Notes: generated by a model from the sequence alone, not told the origin. A stretch of DNA of 64,000 nucleotides from Tetradesmus obliquus (GCA_030272155.1 CP126207.1:2604001-2668000); one strand, 5' to 3'. Positions 1-28,512 are shown, counted from the stretch's first letter. Numbers and translations are program-made.

Positions 1-3000
1 CATGACCACGCAGCAGCGCGCTCGTGCCTCCTGCAATGAGGTTCCAGTAGAGCCAGGCTAGGCATACCTGTTGCTGGTTTTCCTTCTTCTGCTGTTGCTG
101 CCGCTCCCAATACAAATCATGCCAACTGTTACCAGCAAACACATGCAAAATAAGCAATACACACCAGGACAAGCAAACATATGTACACCCACCTGTGCAG
201 TACAGCTTCAGGGTTGTGCTCAGCCGCAGTGCCCGGGCCATGGCCAGCAGCCGAGATGATGCCTTGAACAGCAAACTCAAGCAGACAATGCAACTTCATT
301 TGCAAGAAGTGCAAGAAACGGCTTGCTTACCTGTGCAGTACAGCTTGAGTGTCGTGTTGAGCCCCAGTGCCCGGGCCATGGCCAGCAGCCGGGGCGCAAG
401 GAACTCCAGCTCATCAGGCTTCCTGCAAGATGCGAAACAGATAACATGTCATGTGACAAGTCGCAACAATTGCACATGTGGAGCCCCAGTGCCTGGACCA
501 TGGCCAGCAGTCGGGGTGCACGGAACTCCAGCTCATCAGGCTTCCTGCAAATTCAAAAAAGGAAATGTTGTAACACAAATTGAAAAACAAGTGTCATGTC
601 ATGTGACAAGTACAAAAACTGAGAAATATGCAGGGTTGCCAGGACAGTGCAGGAGAGTCATATTATACTGCATACATGCATATTATACTGCTAGCAACAT
701 ACAGCGACATATTAAAATGTACTGCACGCCGATGCAGCGCATCCAAAATCTGATGAATTTTCAAAGAGACTGCCGTCAAAACCTTGGGCCACCGCACCTG
801 CAGGCCCAGACGATGAGAGCAGGCAGGCCCGCTGCTGCTGCGCCTGTGGCTGCCAGCCAGCAACAAGCCTTCAAACCCCAAACCCAGTAATGGCAGGCCC
901 GCTGCTGCTGCGCCTGTGGCTGCCAGCCAGCAACAAGCCTTCAAACCCCAAACACAGTAATGGCAGGCACGCTGCTGCTGCGCCTGTGGCTGCCAGCCAG
1001 CAACAAGCCTTCAAACCCCAAACACAGTAATGGCAGGCCCGCTGCTGCTGCGCCTGTGGCTGCCAGCCAGCAACAAGCCTTCAAACCCCCAAACAAAGTA
1101 ATGGCATTTGACACCAGTCATGAAACAAGAAGCGCACCTGCAGGCCCAGACGATGAGCGCAGGCAGGCCCGCTGCTGCTGCGCCAGCTGCCAGCCAATAA
1201 AAAGCTTTCAGACCCCACGACAAAGGCATAGTATTTCAACCTATTTTCAACAGAAGGCGCACCTGCAGGCCCAGATGATGAGAGCAGGCAAGCCAGCTGC
1301 TGCTGCGCCCGCCGCTGCCATCTCCTGGAACACTGAAAAGGCAGCAGTGATGCCCACACCGCCTGCGGCACGACATAACACAAGTGACATAGCAATGTGT
1401 TATGGTTGGTGTCAGTGTGTTACAAGAACAGTCGTGCTGCCATCTCCTGGAAGACAGAGAATGCAGCAGTGATGCCCACACCGCCTGCAGCACGAGATAA
1501 CAAAAATGACAAAGCAACGTGTTACAAATTACTTCAGTATGTTACAAATCAGCAGTGCTGCCATCTCCTAGAAGGCAGCAGTGATGCCCACACCGCCTGC
1601 GACATCACATAAATAACATGCCACATGAAAGGTACAACATGCTTCAGGCATGACATAAGGCATCTCGTCAGTGCTACCAATGCTTGACAAACCATCCCTG
1701 GCATGCAGCATCCCCAACACATCAACCACTCATAGTCGTGATATTCACCCTACGTTGCTGGTGCTGCTGGTGGTGCTGCTTGTCCTTCAACAATCCCACA
1801 ACCAATCACTCACCCGCAGCAATGATCACTCCATTGACACCGCTGCTGCTGCCATGCGTGTCCTTGCTGCTGCTGCTGCTGCTGCCGCACACCGCCGCTG
1901 CCTTTGTCACTTCCGGGTGGCTCAGCACTGGCCCAGGAAGTTCAGCGTAGGGTCCCTCCATCTTCACGGTGAAGTTCACACCAGCCCCACAGTTCACACC
2001 AGAGTTCACACCAGAATTCTGCAAGAGTTCCACGAGCTTCTTGGTCCACCTGTCATATGCCTTGATGTGAATGAGGAGGCCAGTGGTGGCTGCTGCTGCT
2101 GTGGTTTTGTGCTCAGGGTTGAGTGGAACTGCAAAATACTCAAACCTGCAGCATCAACCAGAGTAGGCAGATTGGATACACAGGTTGCCAGTCCAGCCGC
2201 CGGTTTATCTCATGGATGCTCCACACACAGCCAGTGGCATCACCCAATAAACTACTACTGATGAACTGATTATAGATGAAACAACGATGATTTGCTTTTA
2301 TGGTATAATCTACTATTATAGTGTTGATTTCAAAGTATCTCCGACTCACGGGTGCCAGTCCAGCCGCCAGTTTATTTCCGGAATACTGAGCCACACAAAT
2401 CCAGTCGCAGCCACGCCGTAGCGGGGAGCAGCCAGCAGCAGTGACACCATGCTGCCGCCAGGAGATGCCACAGCCTCCAAAACCTCGACTGAGCCACCGA
2501 GGTTGCTAAACCCTGGGGTTTTGCGGCCGCCGCTGCCGTTTAACCCTGGAGGCTTGCTGCTGCGCTCCCAGAGTGACTGCTGCAGGCGGTACACTGCATC
2601 CACTCCGTACAGCATGAGGCCTGCGGGGTGTGAAGTTCACAGTGGTGTGTGTGACGTTCATGCAGTGCACAAACGTTCACGGTGTGAAGAACAACAGCCA
2701 GAGGCACTGCTGCAGGCGGTACACTGCGTCCACTCCGTACAGCATGAGGCCTGCGGTTGTGAAGTTCACATTTTGGAGTGTGAAAATAATAGAGTGCACA
2801 AAAGTTCACACTGTGAAACACAACATTACTCACTCCACACTTTGCTGGCTGCCTTAGGTTTCGATTTATTTGCAGGTGCAGCGCGCTATGTCGCAATGTG
2901 CCTTAGCTCACTAAACCCTCTCTCACCTGGTAGAAAGCAACAGAACATGCCCCGGCAGTTGCAGCAGCCTACTGGAAACTAACTGCTTTGGTTTTGTTGA

Positions 3001-5642
3001 AATCACAGGTACACCCAACACTATAATAATAATCCTCTTAACCCTCTCTCACCTGGCAGGAAGTACCAGAACATGCCCCGGCAGTTGCAGCAGCCTACTG
3101 GAAACTAACTGCTTAGGATTTGTTGATATCGCAGGTACGGCCCAACATATTTGCAACAGAATAAACCCTCTCACCTGGCAGGAAGTACCAGAACATGCCC
3201 CAGTAGTGACAGCAGCCCGCAAACATGAAGCCCCAAAACCCTGCATGCAGCAGCAGCAGCAGCAGCAGCAGAGGCGGCGGCAGCAGCAGCGACAGCAGAA
3301 GTGGCAGCAGCAGCAGCAGCAGCAGCAGCAGTGGCGGCAGCAGCAGCAGCAGCAGACAGGCAGCTGCATTAGTGACCGCAAGTGCAGTGCATACAGCGCC
3401 GACGGCATCACCTCAGCCTGGGTCACAACCAGTTTCCGCAAACAGTGCATTGCAAAAGTCCGCAAAATGCCTGCCACTTTCCGATGTGGTGCAGCTTGAG
3501 AAACGTCTCAAAGCTGCCCCTCCTCACCACCTCAAGCGAGCTCAGCCACATGATCTATTATTATCACGACCGATCATAAACAGTAGCGCACTGTCAGCAC
3601 AGCCACTTGAAATAGAGGTAGAAACCCTTTCCGCTGCCACACTAAAACCTCGCTCACCAATGTGGTGTAGCTTGTAGAATGTCTCATAGCTGCCCCTCCG
3701 CGCAACCTCCAGGGAGCTCAGCCACAGTGCCAGGCCTGACAGGAAAGAGATGCCTCCAGCCAAGTTGTTGATGCGGGCCCCTTGGTCAAAGGCTTCTTTG
3801 ACCCATAAACCCTGGTACAGCCACACGCCCCAAAACCCTAGCGAGTGGGCAGTGACGATGACCATCACAGCGTGACCCAGCCAGCGGTGGTACCTGCAGC
3901 AGCAGCAACAGCAGCAGCAGCAGCAGCAGCAGCAACAGCAGAGCAGCAGCAGGAAGGTTGTTGAACTTGGCACCCTGGTCAAAGGCCTCTTTGACCCATA
4001 AACCCTGGTACAGCCACACACCCCAAAACCCTAGCGAGTGGGCGGTGACGATGACCATCACCGCATGGCCCAGCCAGCGATGGTACCTGCGTGCAGCAGC
4101 AGCAGAATTGCAACATGTAATCAGATTTTCAACCAAAGGTTTGAGGCAGGTGACACGCAAAACAACTCTGTTGCCTGAATCAACGCGGCATGACAAAACA
4201 AAACACAAAAAGGCGTGGCTTCAGCAACCAGGGTAGAACAGCATCAGCAGGTTGGGGAACAGCAGGCTGCCCAAAGCGACCGCCACCAGCATCAGCCGCA
4301 CAGCAGCCAGCCACATCACAAAGCTATACCATATTGAAACAATTGCCAGCGGTTTGAAGACCACAAGCAGCGAAATACAAAACAAGCTGCACACACCTGA
4401 TTGCGTCCGGGTAGCTGATGCCTGATGCAGCCAGCACCACGCTTCCCCTTGTGACCGGGTAGAACAGCATCAGCAGGTTGGGGAACAGCAGGCTGCCCTT
4501 CAGACACTCCTACTGCACCATGAAAGCGCAAACCAACACATTCTGAGCCTTTCAAAAGCTGGTATTAAAGAAAAAAAGGATGCGCACCTGATTGCGTCCG
4601 GGTAGCTTATTCCAGAAGCAGCCAGCACCACGCTTCCTCTTGTTACTGGGTAGAACAGCATCAGCAGGTTGGGGAACAGCAGGCTGCCCAACAACACCAC
4701 AGAGACACACATTGCACGATGAAAAGCACCAAAACAATTCAAGCAGAGCCAAAAAAGAGCAAAGAAAGCTGCACACACCTGATGGCGTCCGGGTAGCTGA
4801 TGCCTGATGCAGCCAGCACCACGCTTCCCCTTGTTACTGGGTAGAACAGCATCAGCAGGTTGGGGACACAATAACACAGCAAACACCACTAATCAAAGCA
4901 GAAATGAAAACACATTTTAACCCAAAACAAAAAAGCTGCACGCACCTGATGGCGTCCGGGTAGCTGATCCCAGAGGCGGCCAGCACCACGCTCCCTCTTG
5001 TTACTGGATAAAAGAGCATCAGCAGGTTGGGGAACAGCAGGCTGCCCAAAGCGACCGCCACCAGCATCAACCGCAGCAGCGGCAAGGGCGTGCCACCTCC
5101 GGAGAAAAAGGGGATCAGCTTGAAGTACCTACAGCATTGACACGGCATATGAAAAACAAGAAGCAAGGTAAGATGAATGTTGAATCGAGTATGTTGGTTT
5201 TGACAGCAGCATGAGATGCAGCAGCGGCAGCGGCGCGCCACCTCCGAAGAAGAAGGGGATCAGCTTGAAGCACCTGCAGGTTACACGCGAGCAGCGTGTA
5301 GTAGCAGCAGCAGCAGTTGAGGAGCATAGCTCTGAGAAAAAACACTTAAAGCCAAACCCTTGGCTTCCAAAGCGACCGCCACCAGCAGCAACCGCAGCAG
5401 CGGCAGCGGTGTTCCGCCACCCGAGAAGAAGGGGATCAGCTTGAAGTACCTGGCACGGCATGTGGAAAACAAGAAGCAAAATAAGGTGCATGTTGTATCA
5501 GGTATGTTCCTCTTTTGACAGCAGTATGAGCCGCAGCAGCGGCAGGGGCGTGTCGCCCCCGGAGAAAAAGGGAATCAGCTTGAAGTACCTGCAAGGTGAC
5601 ACAAAAGAACGGCGCCAGCAGCAGCAGCATCATCAGCAGCAA

Positions 5643-5715
<73 letters not shown>

Positions 5716-6850
5716 GGCAGTGGGCGCAATAGAGGGCAGAATGTGTCATCAGCCGCAGCAGCGACAGGGGCGTGCCACCTCCGGAGAAAAAGGGGGTCAG
5801 CTTGAAGTACCTGCAGCATTGAACACAACAACAGAAAAGTGTGATAGATGCTGGACAGCATGGGGTTTGAAAGGGCCACCGCCACCAGCGAACAGCCGCA
5901 GCATTGGCAGCGATATTTTGCAGGCTGAGCCCGCAACTGCTGAACCCTGTCAGGTCACAAGCATCAACATTGGCTGTAACCTAATGCCTCACCTGTCCAT
6001 CATGTGTGAAACCTCAACATATTTGAAGGTGCTGTTGCTCGTACCCGAAAGACCTGAAACCTAAAACCCTGGCAGCCAGCGCAAGCCTCACCTGTCCATC
6101 ATCGCAATCCAGGCAATGTTCATAGCAGCCCAAGCCGCCACCACCAGCGCATCAGCCAGGCTGCTGCAACCACTGCTCAACCCTGGCATGTTACATGCAA
6201 AACCATTGGCTATAACATCATGGCTAAAACGGTACGGCCTCACCTGTCCATCATGGCGTACATCCAAGCAATGTTGATGGCAGCCCAAGCCGCCACCACC
6301 AGCGCGTAGCCACTGCTACCTACCAACCCTGTTATGTTATGTAACAATCACTTCCCAAAAACGTGACTCTTTACCCTGCACCACCTCAGCTGTCCATCAT
6401 GGATCAGCATTGACAGCATTGATAGCGTCAGCACTGCTAAAAATGTAACAACCCAGTCCAGTTTCAACCACACCAGGCCCACCTGTCCATCATGGCGTAC
6501 ATCCAAGCCACATTGATGGCAGCCAATGCCGCCACCACCAGCGCATCAGCAAGGCTGCTGCAACCGCTGCTAGATCATGTTGTGTTGTTATTTATACTTT
6601 CGCCTTGCTGAATTAAATTAAATTGTTACATTTGGGAAACGGGGCTCGCCAACCCAAACCCGAACCCCTTTCAACACCATGTGTCGTTTATGATGGCAAT
6701 TGCCAACTCTACAAGCCTCACCTGTCCATCATGGCGAACATCCAAGCCACATTGATAGCAGCCCACGCAGCCACCACCAGCGCATCAGCCAGGCTGAGAC
6801 CGCCACACCACCACAGCCAGAAGCGCCTGCAGCAGCAGCAGCAGTGGTGA

Positions 6851-6889
<39 letters not shown>

Positions 6890-7017
6890 GGTGCAGCAGC
6901 AGCAGCAGCAGCGGCAGCAGCAGCAGCACGTCAGGAACATACGATAACTGACCATGCAGCCACCACCAGCGCACCAGCCAGGCTGAGCCCGCCACACCAC
7001 CACAGCCAAAACCGCCT

Positions 7018-7050
<33 letters not shown>

Positions 7051-9954
7051 GCAGCAGAAGCAGCAGCAACAGCGTGTCAGAAACATAAAATGACTGCCCA
7101 TGCAGCCACCACCAGCGCATCAGCCAGGCTGAGCCCGCACCACCACAGCCAGAAGCGCCTGTAGCAGCAGCAGCAGCAGCAGCAGCGGCAGCAAGGAAAG
7201 AGATGCAGCAGCTCAGAGACTCCTGCTGCAGCGGCAGCTCAATAGCAGCAGCAGCAGCAGCAGCAGCAGTGGCGGCAGCAGCAGCAGCAGCAGCGGCAGC
7301 AGCAGCGGCAGCATGCACCATGTGAAGTTGAACCTTATGCAGATCGAACGCACCATTGACATGCATGTTTTGTTGGGTGTGTGGAGGCCGCGCAGCAGCC
7401 GCTATTTAGCATAACAATAAAATAACAATAAAATAACATTAACATGGCTGCAGTTCATGTAGTAGTACAGGGACAACATGGCTGCAATAGCGTTTATGAT
7501 GTCGCCAAATGCACTCGCGTCTGTTCTTCAGCTGCTGTTGGCATGTGCATTGCCGGCTAGTGCTTCATGCTACAGCCTGACTGCAGCATGAAATAGCCTT
7601 CAAGACACATGCAAACAACAGGCAAAGCACAAGCTTTGAGCACCTCAGCATTAACAGACCACTGGCAGCAGCACTGCTCTTTTGTCCCACATAGCGTTGG
7701 TGATGTCGCCAGGTACACAACTATTGTTCTGCAGCTGTTGTTGGCATGTGCCTCGCCGGCTAGTGCTTCACGCTGCAGCCTGACTGCACGATGAAGCACT
7801 AGCTTGCAAGACACAAGCCAACAACAGGCAAAGAACAAGCTTTGAGCACCTCAGCATCACAGACCACTGAGCAGCAGCACTGCCCTTGATTCCCACATAG
7901 CGTTGGTGATGTCGCCAGGTACACAACTATTGTTCTGCAGCTGTTGTTGGCATGTGCCTTGAAGGGTAGTTCTTCAAGGGACGGCATGACTGTTCCATGA
8001 AGCATTAGCTTGCAAGACACAAGCCAACAACAGGCAAAGAACAAGCTTTGAGCACCTCAGCATTAACCGACCACTTGGCAGCAGCACCGTTTTAGTGTCC
8101 CACATAGCGTTGCTGATTTTGCCAGGTAAACCCGCTTCTTCAGCTGTTGTTGGCATGTGCATTGCCGGCTAGTGCTTCACGCTACAGCCTGACTGTTCCA
8201 TGAAGCATTAGCTTGCAAGATACATACGAACAACAGGCAAAGAACAACAAGCTTGAGCACCTTGGCGGCATCAGCAACAGAAAAAGAACAACAGGAAAAC
8301 AATACGCTTGAGCAAAGCAGCGTGTTTGAACAGGCTTGAGCCAACAACAGGCAAACAACAAGCTTGAGCACCTCGGCGGCATCAGCAACAGGAAAAGAAC
8401 AACAGCAAAAAGAACACGCTTGAGCGAACAACAGCTTGTTTGAACAGGCTTGAGCAAACAACAGGCACAGAACAAGCTTGAAGAACAATGGAGGCATCAG
8501 CAACAGGAAAAGAACAACACGAAAAGAATACGCTTGAGCAAAGCAGCGTGTTTGAACAGGCTTGAGCCAACAACAGGCACAGAACAAGCTTGAGCACCTT
8601 GGCGGCATCATGCACCTCTTTCTGCAGCACTGCCCGCAGCACCAGCAGGGCCAGTGCTGCTGCTGCCAGCAGGGCGGGGGCCGCCCACATAATTACAGCA
8701 GGTTGCGCAGCAAGCAGCTTATCGGGAAGCTGATTCAAACCAACAAAAACAAGGCAAAAACAACTCCAAAACATCAAGACTGATGCCAAAGCTTGCAAGG
8801 AAGCTCACCTCGGCGGCATCAGCATTGCAGACCACTTGGAACTGCTGCTGCCATGCCCCTCTTTCTGCAGCACTGCCCGCAGCACCAGCAGGGCCAGTGC
8901 TGCTGCTGCCAGCAGGGCAGGGGCCGCCCACATGATAAGAGCAGGCTGCGCAGCGTGCAGGAGTCCAGCAACCAACTTTGACCCCCCAAAAGGCTGAAAC
9001 TGCTTTCAGAACATACAGATTTTGGCACAAACCAGCTGCAGGAGGGCTCACCTAGGTGGCATCAGCATTGCAGACCACTTGGAAGTGGTGCTGCCATGCC
9101 CCTCTTTCTGCAGCACTGCCCGCAGCACCAGCAAGCCCAGCGCTGCTGCTGCCAGCAGGGCAGGTGCCGCCCACATGAACAGCAGGTTGCGTAGGGTGCA
9201 GGAGTCGAGGAGTTTGGTGTCGTCGCAGTCAAATGAAGGCGGGAAGTGACGCCAGTGCTCCGCATTGCGCCACCTACAGTAACAGTATTGGTGACAGCAG
9301 CAGCAGCAGCAGCAGCAAGTGCAGCTCTGAGAGCCGCAAACTGAGGCAACACATGACTGCAGCGCTCTGCATTACGCCACCTTGCGATAGTGCGGCAGCA
9401 GCAGGCTGTGAGGCGGTAGCCAAAAAAGGGCATCCACGAGAGCAGCAGCAGCACAGTAGGATCCCAGAACAGCACCCGCAGCAGCTGCATGCTAAGACAG
9501 CTGGAGTGCTCCTGCTGCTGCTGCTGCTGCTGTTCAAGATGCTTCCCCCTATCTATGCCCCACATTTTCTTGGTTGCTAACATCCAACCGCAAATACCCA
9601 GCAGAACCCACCTCTCCGTGCCAAAGAATGCCATCCAGGCGAGAAGCAGCAGCACGGGGGGCCCAGGACAGCACCCGCAGCAGCTGCATGCCCGCACCAG
9701 CTGCAGTGCTCCTGCCACTGCTGCTGCTGCTGCTGCTGCTCCTGCTGGTCAAGATGCACCCCTCCCTTCTTTGACCCACATTCTCTGTCATTTCAAACGC
9801 AAACGATAAGAAGCAGTAGCACTCACCTCTCCGTGCCGAAGAAGGCCATCCATGCGAGCAGTAGCAGCACGGGTGCCCAGAACAGCACCCGCAGCAGCTG
9901 CATGCCCGCATGGGCCGCAACTGCCGCAACCTTCGAAGCCTTCGTGCTTGCCAT
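1..9954 (-). CDS. Ferric-chelate reductase (FRO/FRE family), 11 exons seen, 3' end beyond window
   Basis: Predicted membrane flavocytochrome that moves electrons from cytosolic NAD(P)H via FAD and two hemes to external Fe(III), for iron uptake. Exons in coding order: 9954-9827, 9273-9052, 6826-6722, 5128-4946, 3893-3658, 3240-3175, 2620-2350, 2145-1814, 1362-1263, 422-331, 67-<1. All junctions are GT-AG and phases agree throughout (1735 nt to the end of exon 10, about 578 residues). Exon 1 starts at ATG 9954 with a hydrophobic anchor (LLRVLFWAPVLLLLAW). Exons 3-6 form the ferric-reductase membrane core with His-rich helices (YHRWLGH, VTAHSLGFWG, YKLHHIG, CCHYWGMFWYFLPG). Exons 7-8 hold the FAD-binding segment ending in an HPF motif (DWHP|FEYF) and VKMEGPYAELP. 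Exons 8-9 hold the nucleotide-binding AAGGVGIT, followed by LIIWACR. The family is inferred from motifs; the substrate metal is not proven. Nearly every exon is laddered with partial copies. Confidence 0.88.
192..560 (-). repeat. Splice-boundary ladder around ferric reductase exon 10
   Basis: The complete exon is 422-331. One head copy (476-546) repeats the acceptor and the KPDELEF start. One tail copy (192-250) repeats the end of the exon through LKLYCT plus a GT donor. Copies differ by several substitutions. Confidence 0.8.
778..1600 (-). repeat. Splice-boundary ladder around ferric reductase exon 9, with 69-bp tail array
   Basis: The complete exon is 1362-1263. Two head copies near 1440-1500 and 1560-1597 repeat the acceptor plus GGVGITA. 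Five tail copies repeat the Ala-rich 3' half; three of them (about 889, 958, 1027) are spaced exactly 69 bp. The outer tails (near 1140-1200 and 780-850) keep the exon end and GT donor (LIVWACR). Confidence 0.85.
2165..2760 (-). repeat. Splice-boundary ladder around ferric reductase exon 7
   Basis: A head copy at about 2703-2754 repeats the acceptor and GLMLYGVDAVYRLQ. A tail copy at about 2165-2235 repeats the RLDWQP end of the exon (complete exon 2620-2350). Short direct repeats related to the words gtgaagttcac and gtgcacaa lie between the head copies. Confidence 0.75.
2925..3110 (-). repeat. Tail copies of ferric reductase exon 6
   Basis: Two copies (about 2925-2990 and 3045-3110) of the end of exon 6, coding RGMFWYFLP-like residues plus the GTGAGAG donor, lie downstream of the complete exon 3240-3175 in the coding direction. 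Confidence 0.75.
3483..4088 (-). repeat. Ladder around ferric reductase exon 5
   Basis: One long head copy (about 3958-4088) repeats the heme-ligand segment YHRWLGH...VTAHSLG and ends in KFNN. A tail copy (about 3483-3545) repeats RRGS-ET-LKLHHI but has lost the GT donor. The complete exon is 3893-3658. Confidence 0.75.
4225..5812 (-). repeat. Ladder around ferric reductase exon 4: four heads, four tails
   Basis: The complete exon 5128-4946 codes YFKLIPFFSGGG to SYPDAIR. Heads at about 5210-5273, 5375-5452, 5525-5590 and 5750-5812 repeat the acceptor and YFKLIPFF. Tails at about 4775-4862, 4590-4690, 4400-4500 and 4225-4310 repeat LLMLFYPVTRG and, where complete, the donor. A (CAG)n tract of about 100 bp lies at 5632-5715. 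Confidence 0.85.
6090..7162 (-). repeat. Ladder around ferric reductase exon 3
   Basis: The complete exon 6826-6722 codes RFWLWWCGGLSLADAL to FAMMDR. Two heads (about 6975-7021, 7100-7162) and at least three clear tails (about 6480-6560, 6240-6308, 6090-6165) flank it. Shorter tail remnants of the MMDR-donor end are visible near 5990 and 6390. Confidence 0.8.
7400..8960 (-). repeat. Tail array of ferric reductase exon 2 with intronic long-period repeats
   Basis: Two long tail copies (about 8810-8960 and 8590-8710) repeat the LLAAAALALLVLRAVLQKE part of exon 2 (complete at 9273-9052). Further down, 7530-8250 holds three or four diverged copies of a roughly 230-bp unit that still contains a WSVNAE-like exon remnant next to GTGCTC. 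From 8250 to 8580 there is an array of short units with the word caagcttgag. No separate gene is seen here. Confidence 0.7.
9410..9705 (-). repeat. Two tail copies of ferric reductase exon 1
   Basis: Copies at about 9612-9705 and 9410-9500 repeat MQLLRVLF to AWMAFFG of the first exon. The nearer one keeps the ACGGAGAG|GTGGG donor; in the further one it is degraded. Confidence 0.75.
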
Positions 9955-10855
9955 TACGATCTGCAGCGGTTTCGAACAGGGTGCTGGCTCGTGTTGCTGA
10001 GTAGATTCGGCTGTGTGGTCGGGGGGTGACTTGGAAAAGACTCACGCACTTTGTGCCATGATGCTCGCACGAGTGCAGGAAGAAACGTCTTGTAATGATA
10101 GTTTGTGCTTAGATCTGCGGTGCGATTTTGGTGGTGTGCGCAATTCGTGGAACGTTGGAGCGGAGGTTTTCAGGGCGTGGTGGTAGTTTGAATTAGTGAC
10201 ACGGCACGTGAGGGGCCCGCAAGTGCAATTCAGGGGATATGTGGCTTGAAAAGACAGCAGTGCAGGCAGACACGTTCAAGAAAGCAGCGGACGGTGCTGC
10301 CACACGGGCATGAATGCCAGCAGCAGCACAGCTCATCCAGCTGGCTCATCATCAGCATCATCATCATCATGTTACCCATCAAGCCATAGCAGCAGGGCAG
10401 CTGCAGCTTCACGTCAAAGGTCATTTGCAGGAAAAATGCAGGAAATTTTGCAGGAAAGACAGTTTGCAACAGCCGCATCATCATGTTACCCATCATGCCA
10501 GCAGCAGGGCCCGTGGGGTTGGTGAAATTAGGGGTTGATGCGGCTGGATTGTAACATGATGATGGTGACTGGCGGCAGCGGCTTGTGGGGGTCACAGCAT
10601 GAGACCTGCGCTCGGCTGAAGCAACGCGGAGCTCGCTGCCGCAGCGAGACCCTGAACCTCAGTTACAATAAGCTCGCCCGAACAAGTTACAACAAGGTCG
10701 CCTCAACCCTCTCGCCCAAACCCCCCAAAATCTCCGACAGAGAATCACATTTTGGAAGTTGCAAGAGTAACCTCGCCCGTTGGGGAGCCAATGACAGGCT
10801 CATTGGGCAGAGAAAAACGGCAAACTCAACCAGTCCTTTTTTGAAAGGAAAGACA
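9955..10855. other. Upstream region of ferric reductase; no clear gene
   Basis: This is presumably the promoter and 5' leader of the minus-strand ferric reductase. I see no assured TATA or metal-response element. Two related segments (about 10350-10402 and 10476-10515) share a Met-rich translation on the minus strand (LMGNMMM and GMMGNMMM). They could be a ladder remnant of an unidentified exon. From 10560 to 10855 the sequence continues into the end of the LINE fragment. Confidence 0.5.
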
Positions 10856-11524
10856 CTACCAAATCTCATCCTGAAAATCGTTGCTCATAAGATCACATAA
10901 CGGTTCCTGGTGACGTTCACCAATCAAGTGCACCAGGTGTGCAACTGCACTTTGCTTCTCATGGTTCATCAGTCTGTGCATACACGCAGGGTTGTTGGGA
11001 CCACCAGTGTCCTGATACAAGCGTCTGAATCGCTCACGTACATCATAATACCAATAGCATTCAAACATGACATGCTTCTCATCTTCAACGCGAGACCCTG
11101 CACACCTGGGGCATAGTCGGTCACTCCGTTGCACACCACGCCATCGGCCCTTTGACACCTCCAGATGATGCACCCCCAACCAAGACCGGGCAAGTGCAGA
11201 CAAATGCAAACTGCGTATGGGATCGGCCGCCTCAACATATGGCGCAGCATGCTCGACATCAGCAGACATCCAATGGCAGTAAGTAGCTGCAGTGCCAGCT
11301 GTGACCCTGGGGTGACCAGCAGGCCACACCCACCATGCAGCTTTCCATGCTTGCAGGACACTGTTGACGTCAATGCTGCGGCCTCCTCTTAGCTGATGCC
11401 CCCACAGGCACGTCCTGCAGCGCAGCGGCTGCCAACCAATATATGATAAGTGGGTCTGTCCCATACTTTGGTATTGGTATTGGTATTGGTATATTGGCAC
11501 TGGCTGGCATTGCAGCAGCAGCAA
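10590..11524 (-). mobile_element. 3' fragment of a non-LTR (LINE-like) retrotransposon
   Basis: The minus-strand reading frame 11524-10856 codes a segment with CPRC-(x)n-H-(x)n-C spacing (LCPRCAGSRVEDEKHVMFEC). This is the zinc-knuckle-like tail typical of LINE reverse transcriptases in green algae and plants. The polymerase domain itself is absent, so this is a 5'-truncated, presumably dead copy. The trailing sequence (about 10780-10810) shares the words ATGAGCCT and TTGGCTCC with the end of the element in 14455-14845, suggesting the same family. A short ATTGGT-type repeat lies at 11470-11500. Confidence 0.72.
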
Positions 11525-11646
11525 GCTGCCACAGTGCAGCCAACACCGCCTTCCTCACTCCACCATGCCACCACCCTGCAACCTCCACCACCGTGCTGCG
11601 TCATGTATAAGATTGCTGTGCCACTTCTTCTAGCAGCGGGTTTAGC

Positions 11647-27353
<15,707 letters not shown>

Positions 27354-28481
27354 TCAGGTATAAAATTATACCTAAGGGTCGTGCTGGTTTGCCAGAGCCG
27401 CATGTCAGGCCTGATCATGACAAAGCCCTAGCTACAGCTGTGGCAATGCTGTAGCAGCTCTGCTGCAACAGCAGCACTGCCGCAGTGAGCGGCGCAGCAC
27501 TGGTGAGCAGCAGAAGCAGGCTGCGTGGCATGGTTGCCTTGTCATCGCAGCAAGCAGTCGCAGCCAGCAATGTCTTTTACTCACTTATGCAGGGCACTTG
27601 ATTGCGTCAGCTAGCTGGTCACACTCCCAGGCAGTGTTTCGGAAACAGGCGTGGCCCTGAGGGAACTTTATCAGGCACACCATGGAGGGCTTTTCGGAGC
27701 AATCACAGCTATAACACAAGGCTTGCGAAATGCGCTGTAGCTGCCCACGAACGGTTACGTGGCGTCTCCCGGAATGTCACACTTGCTGTGACAGCAGTGA
27801 ACAGTCACCCAGGGCACGTTCTGACATAAGCCTCAGTGCCTGCTCGCTGTCTGGAAGGTTCGTTCCAAGTTTTGAAATTGTTCTATTTGGAGTCCAACGC
27901 TGATGTTTTCGTCGTTCCTTACAAGTGTTTCGTAGTGCTGCATACGCCAGTAGTAATTGCTGCGATCACATTGTGCGACGCGCTTGCTAAACAGCCATTG
28001 TCGGGGTTCTTAACCTCTGTCTAGAAAACATATACGGCAGTTTCCGAAACAACAGCGGCCTGCATTCTTCGTTTCGCCTAGCTGGCGAGTACTCGACTGC
28101 CATCGCTGGACTTGCTGAATCCGATCGTCAGTCTCGATCTCAGATGACTAATCACCATCAGATAGCGTTAGGTGAGACGTTCAGCAGTGTGCGTTAAGAC
28201 AAAACGTCCAAGCCGAGACGGGAGTGCACGTAGGCAGCAGCGGCGATGCCTGGAAATAGCAGCCTGGTGCAACGCAAGCAGCAATCAAACGCTCAACATA
28301 ATCGTAATATACATGCCGGAACCGCAAATGGAGTTCAGACAGTCACTGGCCAGTGATGCAGCACTGCAGAGTGACAGGCAGGCCTGCTTCCAGCAGAGCA
28401 GCATTATTTTTGTGGCTCTTGGAGCAGCATCAATCATTGATGCATTGAATGCATGTTGACCAGCTATTAATAGAAGCCATG

Positions 28482-28512
<31 letters not shown>

